64,000 bases of DNA from Siphonodentalium dalli (GCA_032622095.1 CP136062.1:150968875-151032874), one strand, 5' to 3'; numbered from the stretch's first letter, positions 21,890 through 31,173 are shown. Numbers and translations: made by a program. The notes: generated by a model not told the origin, from the letters alone.

Positions 21890-22130
21890 AAGACCAAATG
21901 GGTTTATATATTTCGGTGTGGATGTCCCCCAGGTGACTCACATTCAGATTTGTTCAAATGAGTTCATCAGGTCAAATAGGTGAGAAGTCAGGGCCATAAC
22001 TCTTTCCTTCCATAGTAATTCTTAAAACAATTTCTTCTCAAGAACCATCTGGACTATTTAGCTTATGTTTGGTATGGAGGGTCCTTCGGTGACTGGGGTT
22101 TAGATTTTTTCAGATTTGGAGTCATTTTAG
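21890..22130 (+). repeat. Fragment of the TTCAGATTTGTTCAAATGAG tandem family
   Basis: About one and a half core units (GTGTGGATGTCCCCCAGGTG, TTCAGATTTGTTCAAATGAG, CAGGGCCATAACTC). A near-identical arrangement, preceded by the same GGGGGGTATATTGGATTGAA word, lies at 57690-58040. The two loci share a composite repeat in which this fragment follows the hairpin MITE. Confidence 0.6.
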
Positions 22131-22254
22131 GAAAATCAGTTCAGTTCAACTCTTAAAATCTAATGTCTGAAATTACCAAATGAATGGATCTCATAGATGG
22201 GGATTCACGTTTGTTCAAATAGGGGCGGAGATTTAATTATCAACCAGCCACCCT

Positions 22255-22790
22255 ACCTGTGCTCCGGCGGAGCTATAGTCATCACTCCTCGTCCGTCCAT
22301 CGTCTGTCCTTCCATCCGTCCGACAACAATTATTTGAACATCTTCTCCTCTGGAACCATAAGACCAAATGGGTTCATATTTGGTGTGGATGTTCCCTAGG
22401 TGATTCTCATTCAGATTTGTTCAAATGCGGTCACTGGGTCAAATAGTTGCGAAGCCAGGGCCATAACTCTTTCCCACCATAGTAATTCTTTTAAACACCT
22501 TCTTCAGAACAATAAGACCGAATGGTTTCATATTTGGTGTGGATGTTCCCTAGGTGACTCACATTCAGATTTGTTCAAATGAGTTCACTTGAAATAGTTG
22601 CGAAGCCAGGGCCATAACTCTTTCCCTCCATAGTATTCTTAAAGTGACTTCTTCTCAAATACCATCAGGCTATATGGGTTCATATTTGGTATGAAGGATC
22701 CTTGGGTGACTGGGGTTCAGATTTGTTCAAATGAGGTCACTGGGTCAAATGTGGGGCGGGGCCAGGGACATAACTCCAATTTTTTTTTTT
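22255..22790 (+). repeat. Bivalve-type tandem repeat element, copy 2
   Basis: It starts near GGCGGAGCTATAGTCATCAC with CCGTCC runs and contains three core units (ATTTGGTGTGGATGTTCCCT, TTCAGATTTGTTCAAATG, CCAGGGCCATAACTC). The 5' hairpin of copy 1 is only partly kept. Confidence 0.65.
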
Positions 22791-22824
22791 TAGATTTAAC
22801 TCTTTAGATATCTACTTCTTTTAA

Positions 22825-22965
22825 AGTGATTATGAAAAGTTCTGACTGTTGTGGTCTCCGGAGTCCCAGTCTTATCAGTCTTTGCAGTCTGGTGAGCGAC
22901 CCCACAGTCATTGACTGTCTTGCTTGTGGTGTTATGTGTATGTCCAACTTACCTTTCCAGAGCAT
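22825..22965 (+). repeat. Interspersed repeat (CAGTCTGGTGAGCGACC type)
   Basis: The block resembles 58890-58975: TCAGTCTTTGCAGTCTGG, GAGCGACCCCACAGTCATTG and ACTGTCTTG occur in the same order at both places, and in both cases downstream of the TTCAGATTTG family. It may be the 3' tail of that element. Confidence 0.55.
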
Positions 22966-22989
22966 AACTTGAATGCATAAAACATTTTC

Positions 22990-23135
22990 GCCACTGGCTG
23001 CCATGGGGGTATCCTTAGTCCCATTGGGACAGCAGTGTCACAGCACACCTCACACTGACTGCCATGGGGGTATCCTTAGTCCCATTTGGACAGCACACCT
23101 CACACTGACTGCCATGGGGTATCCTTAGTCCCACT
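22990..23135 (+). repeat. Short tandem duplication (TGCCATGGGGGTATCCTTAG)
   Basis: Three copies of a unit starting CTGCCATGGGGGTATCCTTA followed by GTCCCA and, in two copies, a CAGCACACCTCACACTGA linker. It lies in intron 5. Confidence 0.75.
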
Positions 23136-23159
23136 TCTAGTTTCTCTTGTGTTCATGAG

Positions 23160-23900
23160 AAATTCCTGCCCATGAAAGTCAATGTGGTGACTATTAATTA
23201 TAAAGTAGGAAAATTTTATTGTATAGTTGATCTGTTGTGGTGTATATTTCTCCACTTACTTGCTTGGGATCTTTGTGAAAATAGTCGGGATCAGCCACAC
23301 GTACATGTAACTTGTAACGTGTGTTACTATGGTGTTGCTATGGAGATGCACTTGGCGGGAAAAGTCATGTGATTTTAAGGTGCCAATCCAGGCAATCCTA
23401 CATGTTTTTATATCAGCCAGCGTCTAGTGAAACTTGTAGATAGTCGGATATAGAGAAAACGAGATAACTCTATTGTTTTATTTGTCATTTATTTCTTATT
23501 CTAGAACCATGATGAATGTTACATATTTGTTCATTTCCATTCTGTTTCAACCTTGACATGCAAGTACAAGAAGCCACAACTGGCTTCAACTAAGTTAAAA
23601 TCTCTCTGCGTCGCCAAATCTCTGACTGCACAGTGCTGATCGGTAATTCGATAAGCTAAAGATTGGGTTATTCCTCTTCGCTACACGTTTCGTTTTAGAT
23701 AGATGTTGACACATAATGTCTGAACGGATTGACCGTGTACATGTAGGTGTCACAGTCATGTGATTCAGGTGACTTTTGTTGGCAATGGCAACACACATTA
23801 CAAGTTACACGTACGTCTGATCCTGACTAATAACATCAAAATTTATGATTAGAAATTTGTTTTGGTTCTGTTATATTTGATTGGGCTAGGTTATAGCACT
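23160..23900. other. End of intron 5, nothing recognised
   Basis: No gene or element ends seen. A matching pair, ACATGTAACTTGTAACGTGTG near 23303 and its approximate complement near 23795, could delimit a diverged inverted-repeat element of about 0.5 kb, but the match is too short to call. Confidence 0.4.
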
Positions 23901-23930
23901 CTATTTAATTTTCCTCTTTCTTTTTTGCAG

Positions 23931-24024
23931 AGTGACGCAATCTCAAATTTGGAAAAGGACCATGATTATAAGGAGATGCATTTTGATTTCATACAACAAC
24001 ATATTAGAAAATTTTGTTTAAATT
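23931..24024 (+). CDS. DYNC1LI2: Dynein light intermediate chain, coding exon 6 (residues 230-261)
   Basis: The exon encodes [20 protein letters not shown] and [10 protein letters not shown], matching the family block after the G4 position. The polypyrimidine-rich acceptor TTTTTTGCAG ends at 23930 and the donor GTATCC begins at 24025 (phase 1). Joined to exon 5 it gives T-Q-S-D at 228-231 in place of the usual T-K-x-D. Confidence 0.96.
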
Positions 24025-24242
24025 GTATCCTTTGCTAAGCTGTCTATAAGAATATTCTTACATATTTTCAGTGAAAACTCTGATAGGCTGCATTATGTTA
24101 TATAATTAGCATCAGTTTGGTTTCACACAATTGGTGCATTCTTGAAGGAAACTGATTTTGCCCAGGACATTGTCAAATAATTGAGAATTGATTGAAGATC
24201 TTACAACCCAGATGCTAATTTATATATATCAGTCATTAAAGC

Positions 24243-24739
24243 CATCGTGGGGAATCACGTGGTTTCGAGGTTGGTGAGTACCACGCATTCAAAATGGCAG
24301 AGACAAGGGCAAACATAATATATGACAAACAGATGCAAAACAGCATTTTGACTGTTACAAGCATATTCTAGTTTATTTTAAAAACATGTTGATAGGTTAT
24401 TTGTTCCGAAATACTGAGTAGTTTTCTATAACATTCTGACAAAAATTGCCAGTCGGAGGTTCGTGAATACACCAGTCCATACATCTAGGAGAATCCATCG
24501 ACTGACAACTTTGGTCAGAATGTTAGAGCAAACAACTGAGTTTGGACACAAATGAGATATCAGCTTGTTTGAAAATAATATTACATATGTTTGTAGCTGC
24601 CAAAATACTCTGTAATATGTCATATCTTATAGTTTATTACCGGTACCTTTTTCCTCGTTTCTGGTTGCGTTTGCAATTTCTCGGCCATTTTGAGAGTCTG
24701 ATATTCATCAACTCCAAATCACGTGATTCTCCCACCGTG
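24243..24739. mobile_element. Non-autonomous inverted-repeat element, 497 bp
   Basis: Imperfect terminal repeats of about 60 bp: left CATCGTGGGGAATCACGTGG ... TTCAAAATGGCAGAG, right CGGCCATTTTGAGAG ... AATCACGTGATTCTCCCACC. AAAGC flanks both ends (24238-24242 and 24740-24744). A second inner inverted pair (ATAACATTCTGACA / TGGTCAGAATGTTA) makes the interior fold back too. Class uncertain; it fills most of intron 6. Confidence 0.65.
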
Positions 24740-24758
24740 AAAGCACAATATGCTTGAA

Positions 24759-24866
24759 TTCCAGACAGTGAATTTAGTGATGATAGTCTCCCGTGCGGGA
24801 TAGCATCTCTAAATTCACCCTCTGGGGACCTCATTCTGCAAATGACAGACACTATTTCAAGGCTTG
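24759..24866. mobile_element. hAT-like hairpin MITE, 3' fragment
   Basis: One hairpin (GTGAATTTAGTGATGATAG ... CTATCTAAATTCACCCTCTGG-like) and the right terminus CAAATGACAGACACTATTTC ending GGCTTG. The left hairpin and middle are missing. It ends about 50 bp before exon 7. Confidence 0.7.
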
Positions 24867-24917
24867 GCTGGGAGATTTGGAGGGAAAAGCTAAATATTTT
24901 CCTTGACCTCTGATCAG

Positions 24918-25053
24918 ATGGTGCTGCATTGTTTTATTGTTCTGTTAAAGAGGATAAGAATTGTGATTTATTACGTAGATATCTTGTACATAGAATATAT
25001 GGCTTCCCTTTCACGTCACTAGCATATGTTGTGGAAAAAGATTGTGTTTTTGT
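24918..25053 (+). CDS. DYNC1LI2: Dynein light intermediate chain, coding exon 7 (residues 261-306)
   Basis: The exon encodes [39 protein letters not shown] and CVFV. It covers the G5-like SVKE segment and the next strand and helix. The acceptor is TCTGATCAG and the donor GTAAGT begins at 25054 (phase 2). A hAT-like MITE fragment ends about 50 bp upstream. Confidence 0.96.
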
Positions 25054-25072
25054 GTAAGTACATACTAATTTA

Positions 25073-26246
25073 AGCCTTTCTATACTAAAGCATCTTTGTC
25101 ATTCATTGATGATTAGTTATCCCATAGGAAACGTTCAGATAATAAGTTCAACAAACGACCATGTTGAACTTATTATCTAAACATTTCCTCAATAAATATG
25201 GCTCCTTCTGCACTTTTATTTATTAGTAGAGTTTTTTTCCAAAACTCGACTTATAGTTTGATGAGGGACGGCGGGCGGGCGGCCTGTTTTGCTTATAACT
25301 CAACCGTTCCATGCACGTAAGCTGCAGACAAAAAATCGGGTTCGTCCGCACATTTATTACAGAGTTATGGCCCTTTGCCATTTTTTACTGATTTTAGGCT
25401 CGTTAGCGCAACAACTTCAACAAACGTTATCTGATTCGATTGAAATTTGGGATATAGGTGTCTCCCAAGAATATCTCGGACGAGTTCGAAAACCGGCCTG
25501 GTCCGATAAAATTTGATAGAGTTATGGCCCTTAATTAGTCATTTTTCACGAATTTTCAGCTCGTTAGCGCGATAACTTCAACAAACGTTATCCGATTTGA
25601 TTGAAATTTGGTATATAGGTGTCTACCAAGAATATCTCGGACGAGTTAGAAAATCGGCCTGGTCCGATAAAATTTGATAGAGTTATGGCCCTTAATTAGT
25701 CATTTTTCACGAATTTTCAGCTTGTTAGCGCGATAACTTCAACAAACGTTATCCAATTTGATTGAAATTTCGTATATAGGTGTCTCCCAAGAATATCTCG
25801 GACGAGTTCGAAAACCAGCCTGGTCCGATAAAATTTGATAGAGTTATGGCCCTTAATTAGTCATTTTGTACGAATTTTGAGCTCGTTAGCGCGATAACTT
25901 CAACAAATGTCATCCGATTCAACTAAAATTTGGTATATAAGTGTCTTCCAATAATATCCTGGACGAGTTCGAAAACCAGCCTGGCCCAATAAAATTTGAT
26001 AGAGTTATGGCCCTTAATTAGTCATTTTTCGATTTTACCTATTAATTAGTCTACCGATACTGATGCACACCAATTGGCGGTAGCCACCGACGGTAAGCCA
26101 CCGAAAACGAGACACAGCATCTCTGATGCCACCTCTTGTCTGCTTTTATCACCTTAACATCGGTCATCCCTCCAAATGAATAATAGATCATTCCAATGCA
26201 CAATTTTTAACTTACTAGGAAAATCCATTCAGTATAGAAAGGGTTA
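25073..26246 (-). mobile_element. TTAA MITE (CCCTTTCTATACT family), interrupted by a pearl-like element
   Basis: The outer pieces 25073-25225 and 26140-26246 read, on the - strand, as TTAACCCTTTCTATACTGAA, GGATTTTCC, CATTGGAATGATCTATTATT, GGAGGGATG, GATGTTAAGGTGATAAAAGC, then AAATAAAAGTGCAGAAGGAG, TTTATTGAGGAAATG, TTTAGATAATAAGTTC and a terminus GATGCTTTAGTATAGAAAGG. The same order is found on the + strand from 31616. The pearl-like copy 2 sits in the middle. Confidence 0.8.
25226..26139 (+). mobile_element. Pearl/Helitron-like element with tandem core, copy 2
   Basis: It shares the 5' end (GAGTTTTTTTCCAAAACTCG, ACTTATAGTTTGATGAGGGA) and the 3' tail (ACCGATACTGATGCACACCA, ATTGGCGGTAGCCACC, ending GATGCCACCTCTTGT) with copy 1 at 18294-19768. 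It has about four and a half core units instead of about seven, and the last unit is cut short before the tail. It lies in intron 7. Confidence 0.82.
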
Positions 26247-26399
26247 AAATATTCTCTTTGTATTGTACTTTTTAAAGATTTCCCATCCAGGGTTTAAAAT
26301 AAACAGATAAAAACAGATACAAAATCTTTTATTGTGATGTGTTCTTTGGTGGCACTGCCATCAGCAATGAAACCTATATCAATTTTGATCTATTGGCCC

Positions 26400-26690
26400 C
26401 ATTGAAATATATACTATAGTAAGAAAAATGTTTTATCTCAACTTTCTGAACAAGTAATCTAGAACAGTTTGGCATGATGTAATCAAAAGTAATCAAAAAG
26501 TAATTGAAAATACTCTCCAAATTTCAAAGTCTTTGATTACAATTATAATCTTTGACTTCTAGAATCTTGATTACTAATACAATACAAATACTTCAAAATT
26601 TATAATCATTACGAATACAAAATACGATTACCCCATCTCTAGTTCACATTGGCAGTGGCCAATAGCCATATTTTTTCAAAGATAGCCAAG
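26400..26690. other. Intron 7 AT-rich stretch, nothing firm
   Basis: The stretch contains repeated short words of the form AATCAAAAGTAATC, GATTAC and ACTAATACAATACAAATAC, which looks like simple-sequence decay. No element ends were seen. Confidence 0.35.
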
Positions 26691-26700
26691 GAAAAGAGAC

Positions 26701-26851
26701 AATGTTTATAGTGCTATTTTTAGCTATGTGGTGAATCTACCACTGTGTAGGCATTCCGACAATCACCTGAATGGCTGCATGATCCTGCATCGCTTTATTT
26801 ATAGATGTTGTGATTGGCTGACACTGTCGTAGCTGGTGGTAATGATAATGG
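26701..26851 (-). repeat. Interspersed repeat, related to 46335-46475
   Basis: Read on the - strand it matches 46335-46475 over nearly its whole length: TTACCACCAG, CAGTGTCAGCCAATCAC, AAAGCGAT, GCAGCCATTCAGGTGATTGT, CGGAATGCC and TAGATTCACCACATA. About 150 bp; no target duplication is visible. Could be a SINE or an old MITE. Confidence 0.65.
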
Positions 26852-26937
26852 TAAATTCTCCAGACTCAGAATATATTGATTTCTCTAAGCTGGTCCGGTC
26901 CCTGAAGAAATGTTTCAATTTTCTGCTCATTTTTCAG

Positions 26938-27049
26938 ACCGGCTGGCTGGGACAATGAGAAGAAAATCAGTATATTATTTGAAAATATGTCAGGAATAAA
27001 GCCTGATGATCGATTAGAAGATGTCATTGCAAAGCCAGCCACGAGAAAG
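26938..27049 (+). CDS. DYNC1LI2: Dynein light intermediate chain, coding exon 8 (residues 306-343)
   Basis: The exon encodes [17 protein letters not shown], then [25 protein letters not shown] is one of the best conserved blocks of the family and closes the G-like domain. The acceptor is ATTTTTCAG and the donor GTAAAC begins at 27050, phase 0. Confidence 0.96.
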
Positions 27050-27079
27050 GTAAACATTTCATTTCTGTTCGTTTTTATG

Positions 27080-27490
27080 TTTACCCATACCATGTATGGT
27101 AAACATAGTGTCGTTGTCCGGATTGACCACTCGTCGTGCGTCCGTCCGTCCGTCCGTCTGTCCGTCTGTCTGTCCGTCCGTAGACACTTTACGTGTAATG
27201 CGATAACTCAAACATTTTTTACCTGATCAAAACCAAATTTTGTATATGGGGTTTTCAGCACAAAATACAGATCGAGTTCGAATATGGGTTTGATCGGATT
27301 TTTTTTAATGGTGTTATGGTCCTTTGACATATGATTCAAACATACATGTACTTCGATAAATCAACCATTTTTCATCTGATAGGAACCAAATTTGGTATGT
27401 GAGTTTCTCAACTCAAAATACAGAACGAGTTTGAATATGGGTTAGATCCAATTTGTTATACCAGAGATATGGCCCTTTTTAAACTAAGAA
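27080..27490 (+). repeat. Bivalve-type intronic tandem repeat
   Basis: It starts with the hairpin-like CATACCATGTATGG and GTGTCGTTGTCCGGATTGAC, then a (CCGT)n/(CTGT)n run at 27140-27182. Two diverged units follow with GCGATAACTCAAAC, ATCAAAACCAAATTTTGTAT, ACAGATCGAGTTCGAATATG and GTTATGG. It is built like the pearl core but is a separate subfamily. It begins 30 bp after exon 8. Confidence 0.6.
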
Positions 27491-27499
27491 TTATCCAGA

Positions 27500-28220
27500 T
27501 TATAACCCAAGTAACTTACAATTAATGAATACCTGCTTCTCTGTGAGCAAGATAAAAGACAATATAGTTTATTGCTTTGAGAGTTATTTATAGCCCTCAT
27601 ATGTTAGGTCTGTATAAGAGACACAGTGAATTATTGGATAAATTGATTTAGCTATCTTTTTAACCACAACTTAGCCAGGTGAATTTATTTAACTAGACCA
27701 ATGGAGCTCTCTAAGTCCTTGGATGATGGGACTACATTGGATCAAACAGGGCAGAGATAGGTGATTTAACCCCTTTTACCCATTCCATGTCTTTTAACCT
27801 TTTCCATTAAATAAATAATTATATTATTTTGATATCTCACATGGCAATTTGCAACAACATGAATAGAACTGCTCACACTATGATAGTGGTGACAGGCTCT
27901 AGAGTTTAGATGTTATATTAACCCTTCTATATTGACTCATACATTCCAATAATTTGTGTTATTACTGGTTATTATGTACATTTGTCATATACTACTTTAG
28001 ATCATAACCGTATACTCTATAATTCAACATTAAAAGATTATGATTCTGATCTTAACAATTTACTATCACCAAGGGATGGGTTAAACATCTGCCGATCGTG
28101 ATCGGCCTCTCGTTAAGGATGCCTGTTCTTCAAATGAAGGCCAATACAAACTGATATATATTTCTGATAGGCAAATAGAGAATATGTCAACATTAGATTG
28201 ATAATTTACACTGTATTGTT
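27500..28220. other. Intron 8 stretch, nothing recognised
   Basis: AT-rich sequence without an open frame of interest. The word TTAACCCTTCTATATTGACTC near 27919 resembles one end of the CCCTTTCTATACT TTAA family, but no partner end was found. Confidence 0.4.
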
Positions 28221-28223
28221 GCC

Positions 28224-28526
28224 AGGATTTAGTGACTCTAGCCATTTCTGGGCTAGCATCACCAAATTCATTATCTGGGAACCTCATTTGGTATGGACTC
28301 AGATTTAAGTTCCCAGATGGTGAATATTGTGATGTGCACCCATTGGGCACCTCGATTATGCAATGTGTCGTCTGCCAGTATGGGGATATAGAAAAAAGAA
28401 CCTTTGTGATGAAGATGAGGTCCCCAAGAGGGTGAATTTAGTGATGCTAGCTCTCTGCAGAATAGCGTAACTAAATTCACCCTCTGGTATCTCATTTTGA
28501 AAATGTCTTGCACCATATTCTCAGGC
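28224..28526. mobile_element. hAT-like hairpin MITE, diverged copy
   Basis: A half hairpin (GGGCTAGCATCACCAAATTC), the middle block (AGTTCCCAGATGGTGAATAT, GTGATGTGCACCCATTGGGC) and a complete second hairpin at 28405-28500 (GAGGTCCCCAAGAGGGTGAA ... AAATTCACCCTCTGG) are present. The first hairpin has lost its left arm. It lies in intron 8. Confidence 0.7.
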
Positions 28527-28606
28527 CAGATTGTAGCATTACAGATAATCTCCTTGAAAATATAGAAAATCCAGGATAAATAAATACTATCCGCTATGAC
28601 ATTTAA

Positions 28607-28861
28607 CCCTTTCATGACAGGAGTTGCGCTGGTGCAGCATTAGAGATCATGTGCCAGTGCATTCTCTTATATATGCGAGTCTCCCTTAGGGAGCCTCGCA
28701 TATATAAGAGAATGCACTGGCTTACAAGTTCATGGTAAATATTGTTAAGCCAATATATTCTCTTATATATGCGAGACTCCCTATGGGAGACTCACATATA
28801 TAAGAGAATGCATTGGCACAGGATTTTCGCAATATTTCAGGAAGCTCCAGTCATGGAAGTG
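28607..28861. mobile_element. TTAA MITE with two hairpins (CCCTTTCATGACAGG family)
   Basis: A 255-bp element between TTAA at 28603-28606 and 28862-28865. The ends are CCCTTTCATGAC and GTCATGGAAGTG. Just inside are GTTGCGCTGGTGCAGCATTA on the left and CGCAATATTTCAGGAAGCTC on the right. Two hairpins built on the GCATTCTCTTATATATGCGAG arm (28649-28721 and 28746-28817) differ from the 69-bp type in the loop (TCTCCCTTAGGGAGC). Confidence 0.85.
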
Positions 28862-29309
28862 TTAACCTTCCAAATGTTGGGTCTGTAACAGTACGGCCCT
28901 GTGAAGCTGTGAAATTCATTTCGTTGTCAATTTCAAATAATAAATTTCGATCTCAGAATGGAAAATCTTGATTTTCAAAGATTATTTCTAGTGAAAAACA
29001 AACTAGATAGCCGGAAATAAAGTTTCGCTGGTGTAAGCAATCATAGTCGTTTATTATGCATCTCTGGGCGTATAGAAGTGTCAGATGTCGAGCAACATAC
29101 ATGGTATAATATCACAAAGCAAATACGTAAATATGCCCAAAGATGCAATGAAAACGAAGTTGATTACATATGTAAATCACAGAATTTCAAGGCCATATTT
29201 AACAGGTATCAAAACAGCACTGGATTCTTCCTCACAATATTTCATGGCTGATCATATCGCCATGGTAACTGATAAATAATAATCAATTCCAGACCAGAGG
29301 CTCTCTTAA

Positions 29310-29701
29310 CCCTTTACCCAACAAACCGGCCAAAACCGGCCAAATAAAGCTTCAACAGCCTAAAATATCTTCGGTCTGTCTCAATAGAACCATACAAATA
29401 TGGATATCATTGGAACCGGCTCCTTGACCACATTGTGATAGTTACAGTTATGCCCTGTGCCAATGCATTCTCTTATATATGCGAGTCGACCATAGGTCGC
29501 CTCGCATATATAAGAGAATGCATTGGCCTAAAAAAAATCTTTTTTTAACACTTTTTACCATTTTTTCTTACATTCTTTAACAATTTTATAATTTTTAATT
29601 TGTTAAGCCAATGCATTCTCTTATATATGCGAGGCGACCTATGGTCGACTCGCATATATAAGAGAATGCATTGGCACATGGCCCTTCTGTTGGGTAAAGG
29701 G
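29310..29701 (+). mobile_element. piggyBac-like TTAA MITE with two hairpins, solo copy
   Basis: 392 bp between TTAA at 29306-29309 and 29702-29705, almost identical over its length to 15490-15880, including both 69-bp hairpins (29459-29527 and 29607-29675) and the unique segment around AAAATATCTTCGGTCTG. This copy defines the unit length of the family. Confidence 0.92.
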
Positions 29702-29705
29702 TTAA

Positions 29706-29890
29706 CCCTTCCATGACTGGAGCTTCCTGAAATTTAGCAAAAACCCTGTGCCAATGCATTCTCTTCTATATGCAAGTCTCCCACATGGAGCCTCACATAT
29801 TATATATAAGAATGGATTGGCCTAACAATATTTACCTTGACCTTGTTAGCCAGTGAATTCTCTTTTATATGCGAGGCTCCCTGGATTGAA
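29706..29890. mobile_element. TTAA MITE (CATGACTGGAGC family), truncated
   Basis: It starts CCCTTCCATGACTGGAGCTT directly at the TTAA that ends the preceding element. One hairpin (29749-29822) has several arm mutations (CTCTTCTATATGCAAG). The second hairpin breaks off after GCGAGGCTCCCTGG near 29885, and the right end is lost. It lies in intron 8. Confidence 0.75.
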
Positions 29891-30086
29891 TGAATATTGG
29901 TGTGTGGGTTGACTGCAGCTGAATACAAGAAGAGTTTGTTTTCAGTTTCCATCCTACTAATACTGCTAATGTTATTAATATTAATGCTTTATTTCAAACA
30001 TTCATGTCCAAATGAATAAGTAAACGCACAGTATACGATATATTATGCCTATACAATCAGGGTTCACGCTGTTCATTCTTTTACAG

Positions 30087-30188
30087 ATACACAGAGAAGC
30101 AGAGGTTACAGCCGAGGATGAGCAAGGGTTCCTGTTAAAGTTACAGTCGACCCTCAGTAAACAACCAGCTCCCGGCCAGGGAGGAGGT
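30087..30188 (+). CDS. DYNC1LI2: Dynein light intermediate chain, coding exon 9 (residues 344-377)
   Basis: The exon encodes IHREAEVTAEDEQGFLLKLQ and STLSKQPAPGQGGG, the AEDEQ helix that links the G-like domain to the tail. The acceptor is TTTTACAG, ending at 30086. The 3' end could shift by a base or two between the overlapping GTGTAC and GTACGT donors; the end given here keeps phase 0 with exon 10. Confidence 0.94.
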
Positions 30189-30447
30189 GTACGTATTCCA
30201 ATGGATGTATTTAACCCTTTCTATACTCCCAGTATATTACATGTGTGATTTACCCTGATTTCTCGAGTGATTACAAATGAAAATTTCACTAGTGAATTAT
30301 GTCACTTTAACTAGCGCGTTATGTATTCATACACAGTATCAAGATTTATGTGTCATGGGTATAATAGTGGTATCATTTGGATTTCTGGTAAATCGGATGT
30401 TCACAGTGGAATATAACACACAGAATAATCACTGTTGAATATTGGAA

Positions 30448-30546
30448 TGGTGCCTTGTGAAATAATTCATGAGAGGCAGGGACATTGTACATACAAAACT
30501 TTTTTCCAAAATAGTCTCTGCCTCTCATGTATTATTTCAAGACACC
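30448..30546. repeat. Short inverted repeat in intron 9
   Basis: Arms GGTGCCTTGTGAAATAATTC / GAGAGGCAGGGACATT and AATAGTCTCTGCCTCTCATG / TATTATTTCAAGACACC pair imperfectly around an A/T-rich loop. It looks like a small foldback MITE. Confidence 0.6.
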
Positions 30547-31021
30547 AGTTCAATCAAGTGGTAACTCTCTATATCATGACATTGCAATGTATACTTTAAT
30601 AGCTGAATTGGAGAATTAATTCAATAGAGAAATGGCTAAAACATTAATATGAAGACTGCAAAAATACTTTCCATAAAACACTAGTCTGAAGTATGAATAC
30701 ATCTTTGAGATAAAGTTCTGTTGCTTTTCTTATATTTTCGGATGTAAATCATAACAATTCGAGATAATGCTATAATTTGAAGGGCATATTCAAGAGCAAG
30801 AGTATTATGAAAATATTCTTTGCAATGGCTGAGTTGGTTGCGCAAATTCGTACTGCAATATTCGCACAGCTATGTTGAAATATTTAAAAATTTCTATGTG
30901 CTGCAATGATTCGCCATAGATAACAGCCATATCTTCGTCTTGAAACAATTTGATTTGTTGTTGAAAACTGTCAAAATGACCAGCTATTAAATTCTTAGAC
31001 GTTTTATTTGTCATCTTGCAG

Positions 31022-31126
31022 GAATCACCGGTGCGGCAACCTCAATCTGGGAACAGGCAGGCCCAACAACCACGACAACCAGGAGTTCCAGGAACGCCAC
31101 TCATGTCCAGTACACCTAGGAAACCA
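31022..31126 (+). CDS. DYNC1LI2: Dynein light intermediate chain, coding exon 10 (residues 378-412)
   Basis: The exon encodes a Pro-, Gln-, Ser- and Arg-rich disordered linker (from ESPVRQPQSG to SSTPRKP) with several SP/TP dipeptides, which are candidate proline-directed phosphorylation sites as in the vertebrate tails. The acceptor TCATCTTGCAG ends at 31021 and the donor GTGAGT begins at 31127. The assignment rests on the open frame, good splice sites and position; the sequence itself is poorly conserved. Confidence 0.9.
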
Positions 31127-31173
31127 GTGAGTTCCTGTTAAAATTTGAGTTTTACATTTAGATCTGATATAAA

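Noticed and set aside
23303-23815. Possible 0.5-kb inverted-repeat element before exon 6
   Set aside because: Only about 20 bp near each end seem complementary and no target duplication is visible, so it is not called as an element.
27140-27182. (CCGT)n/(CTGT)n tract as an independent microsatellite
   Set aside because: It is the standard lead-in of the bivalve-type tandem repeat family and is annotated with that repeat.
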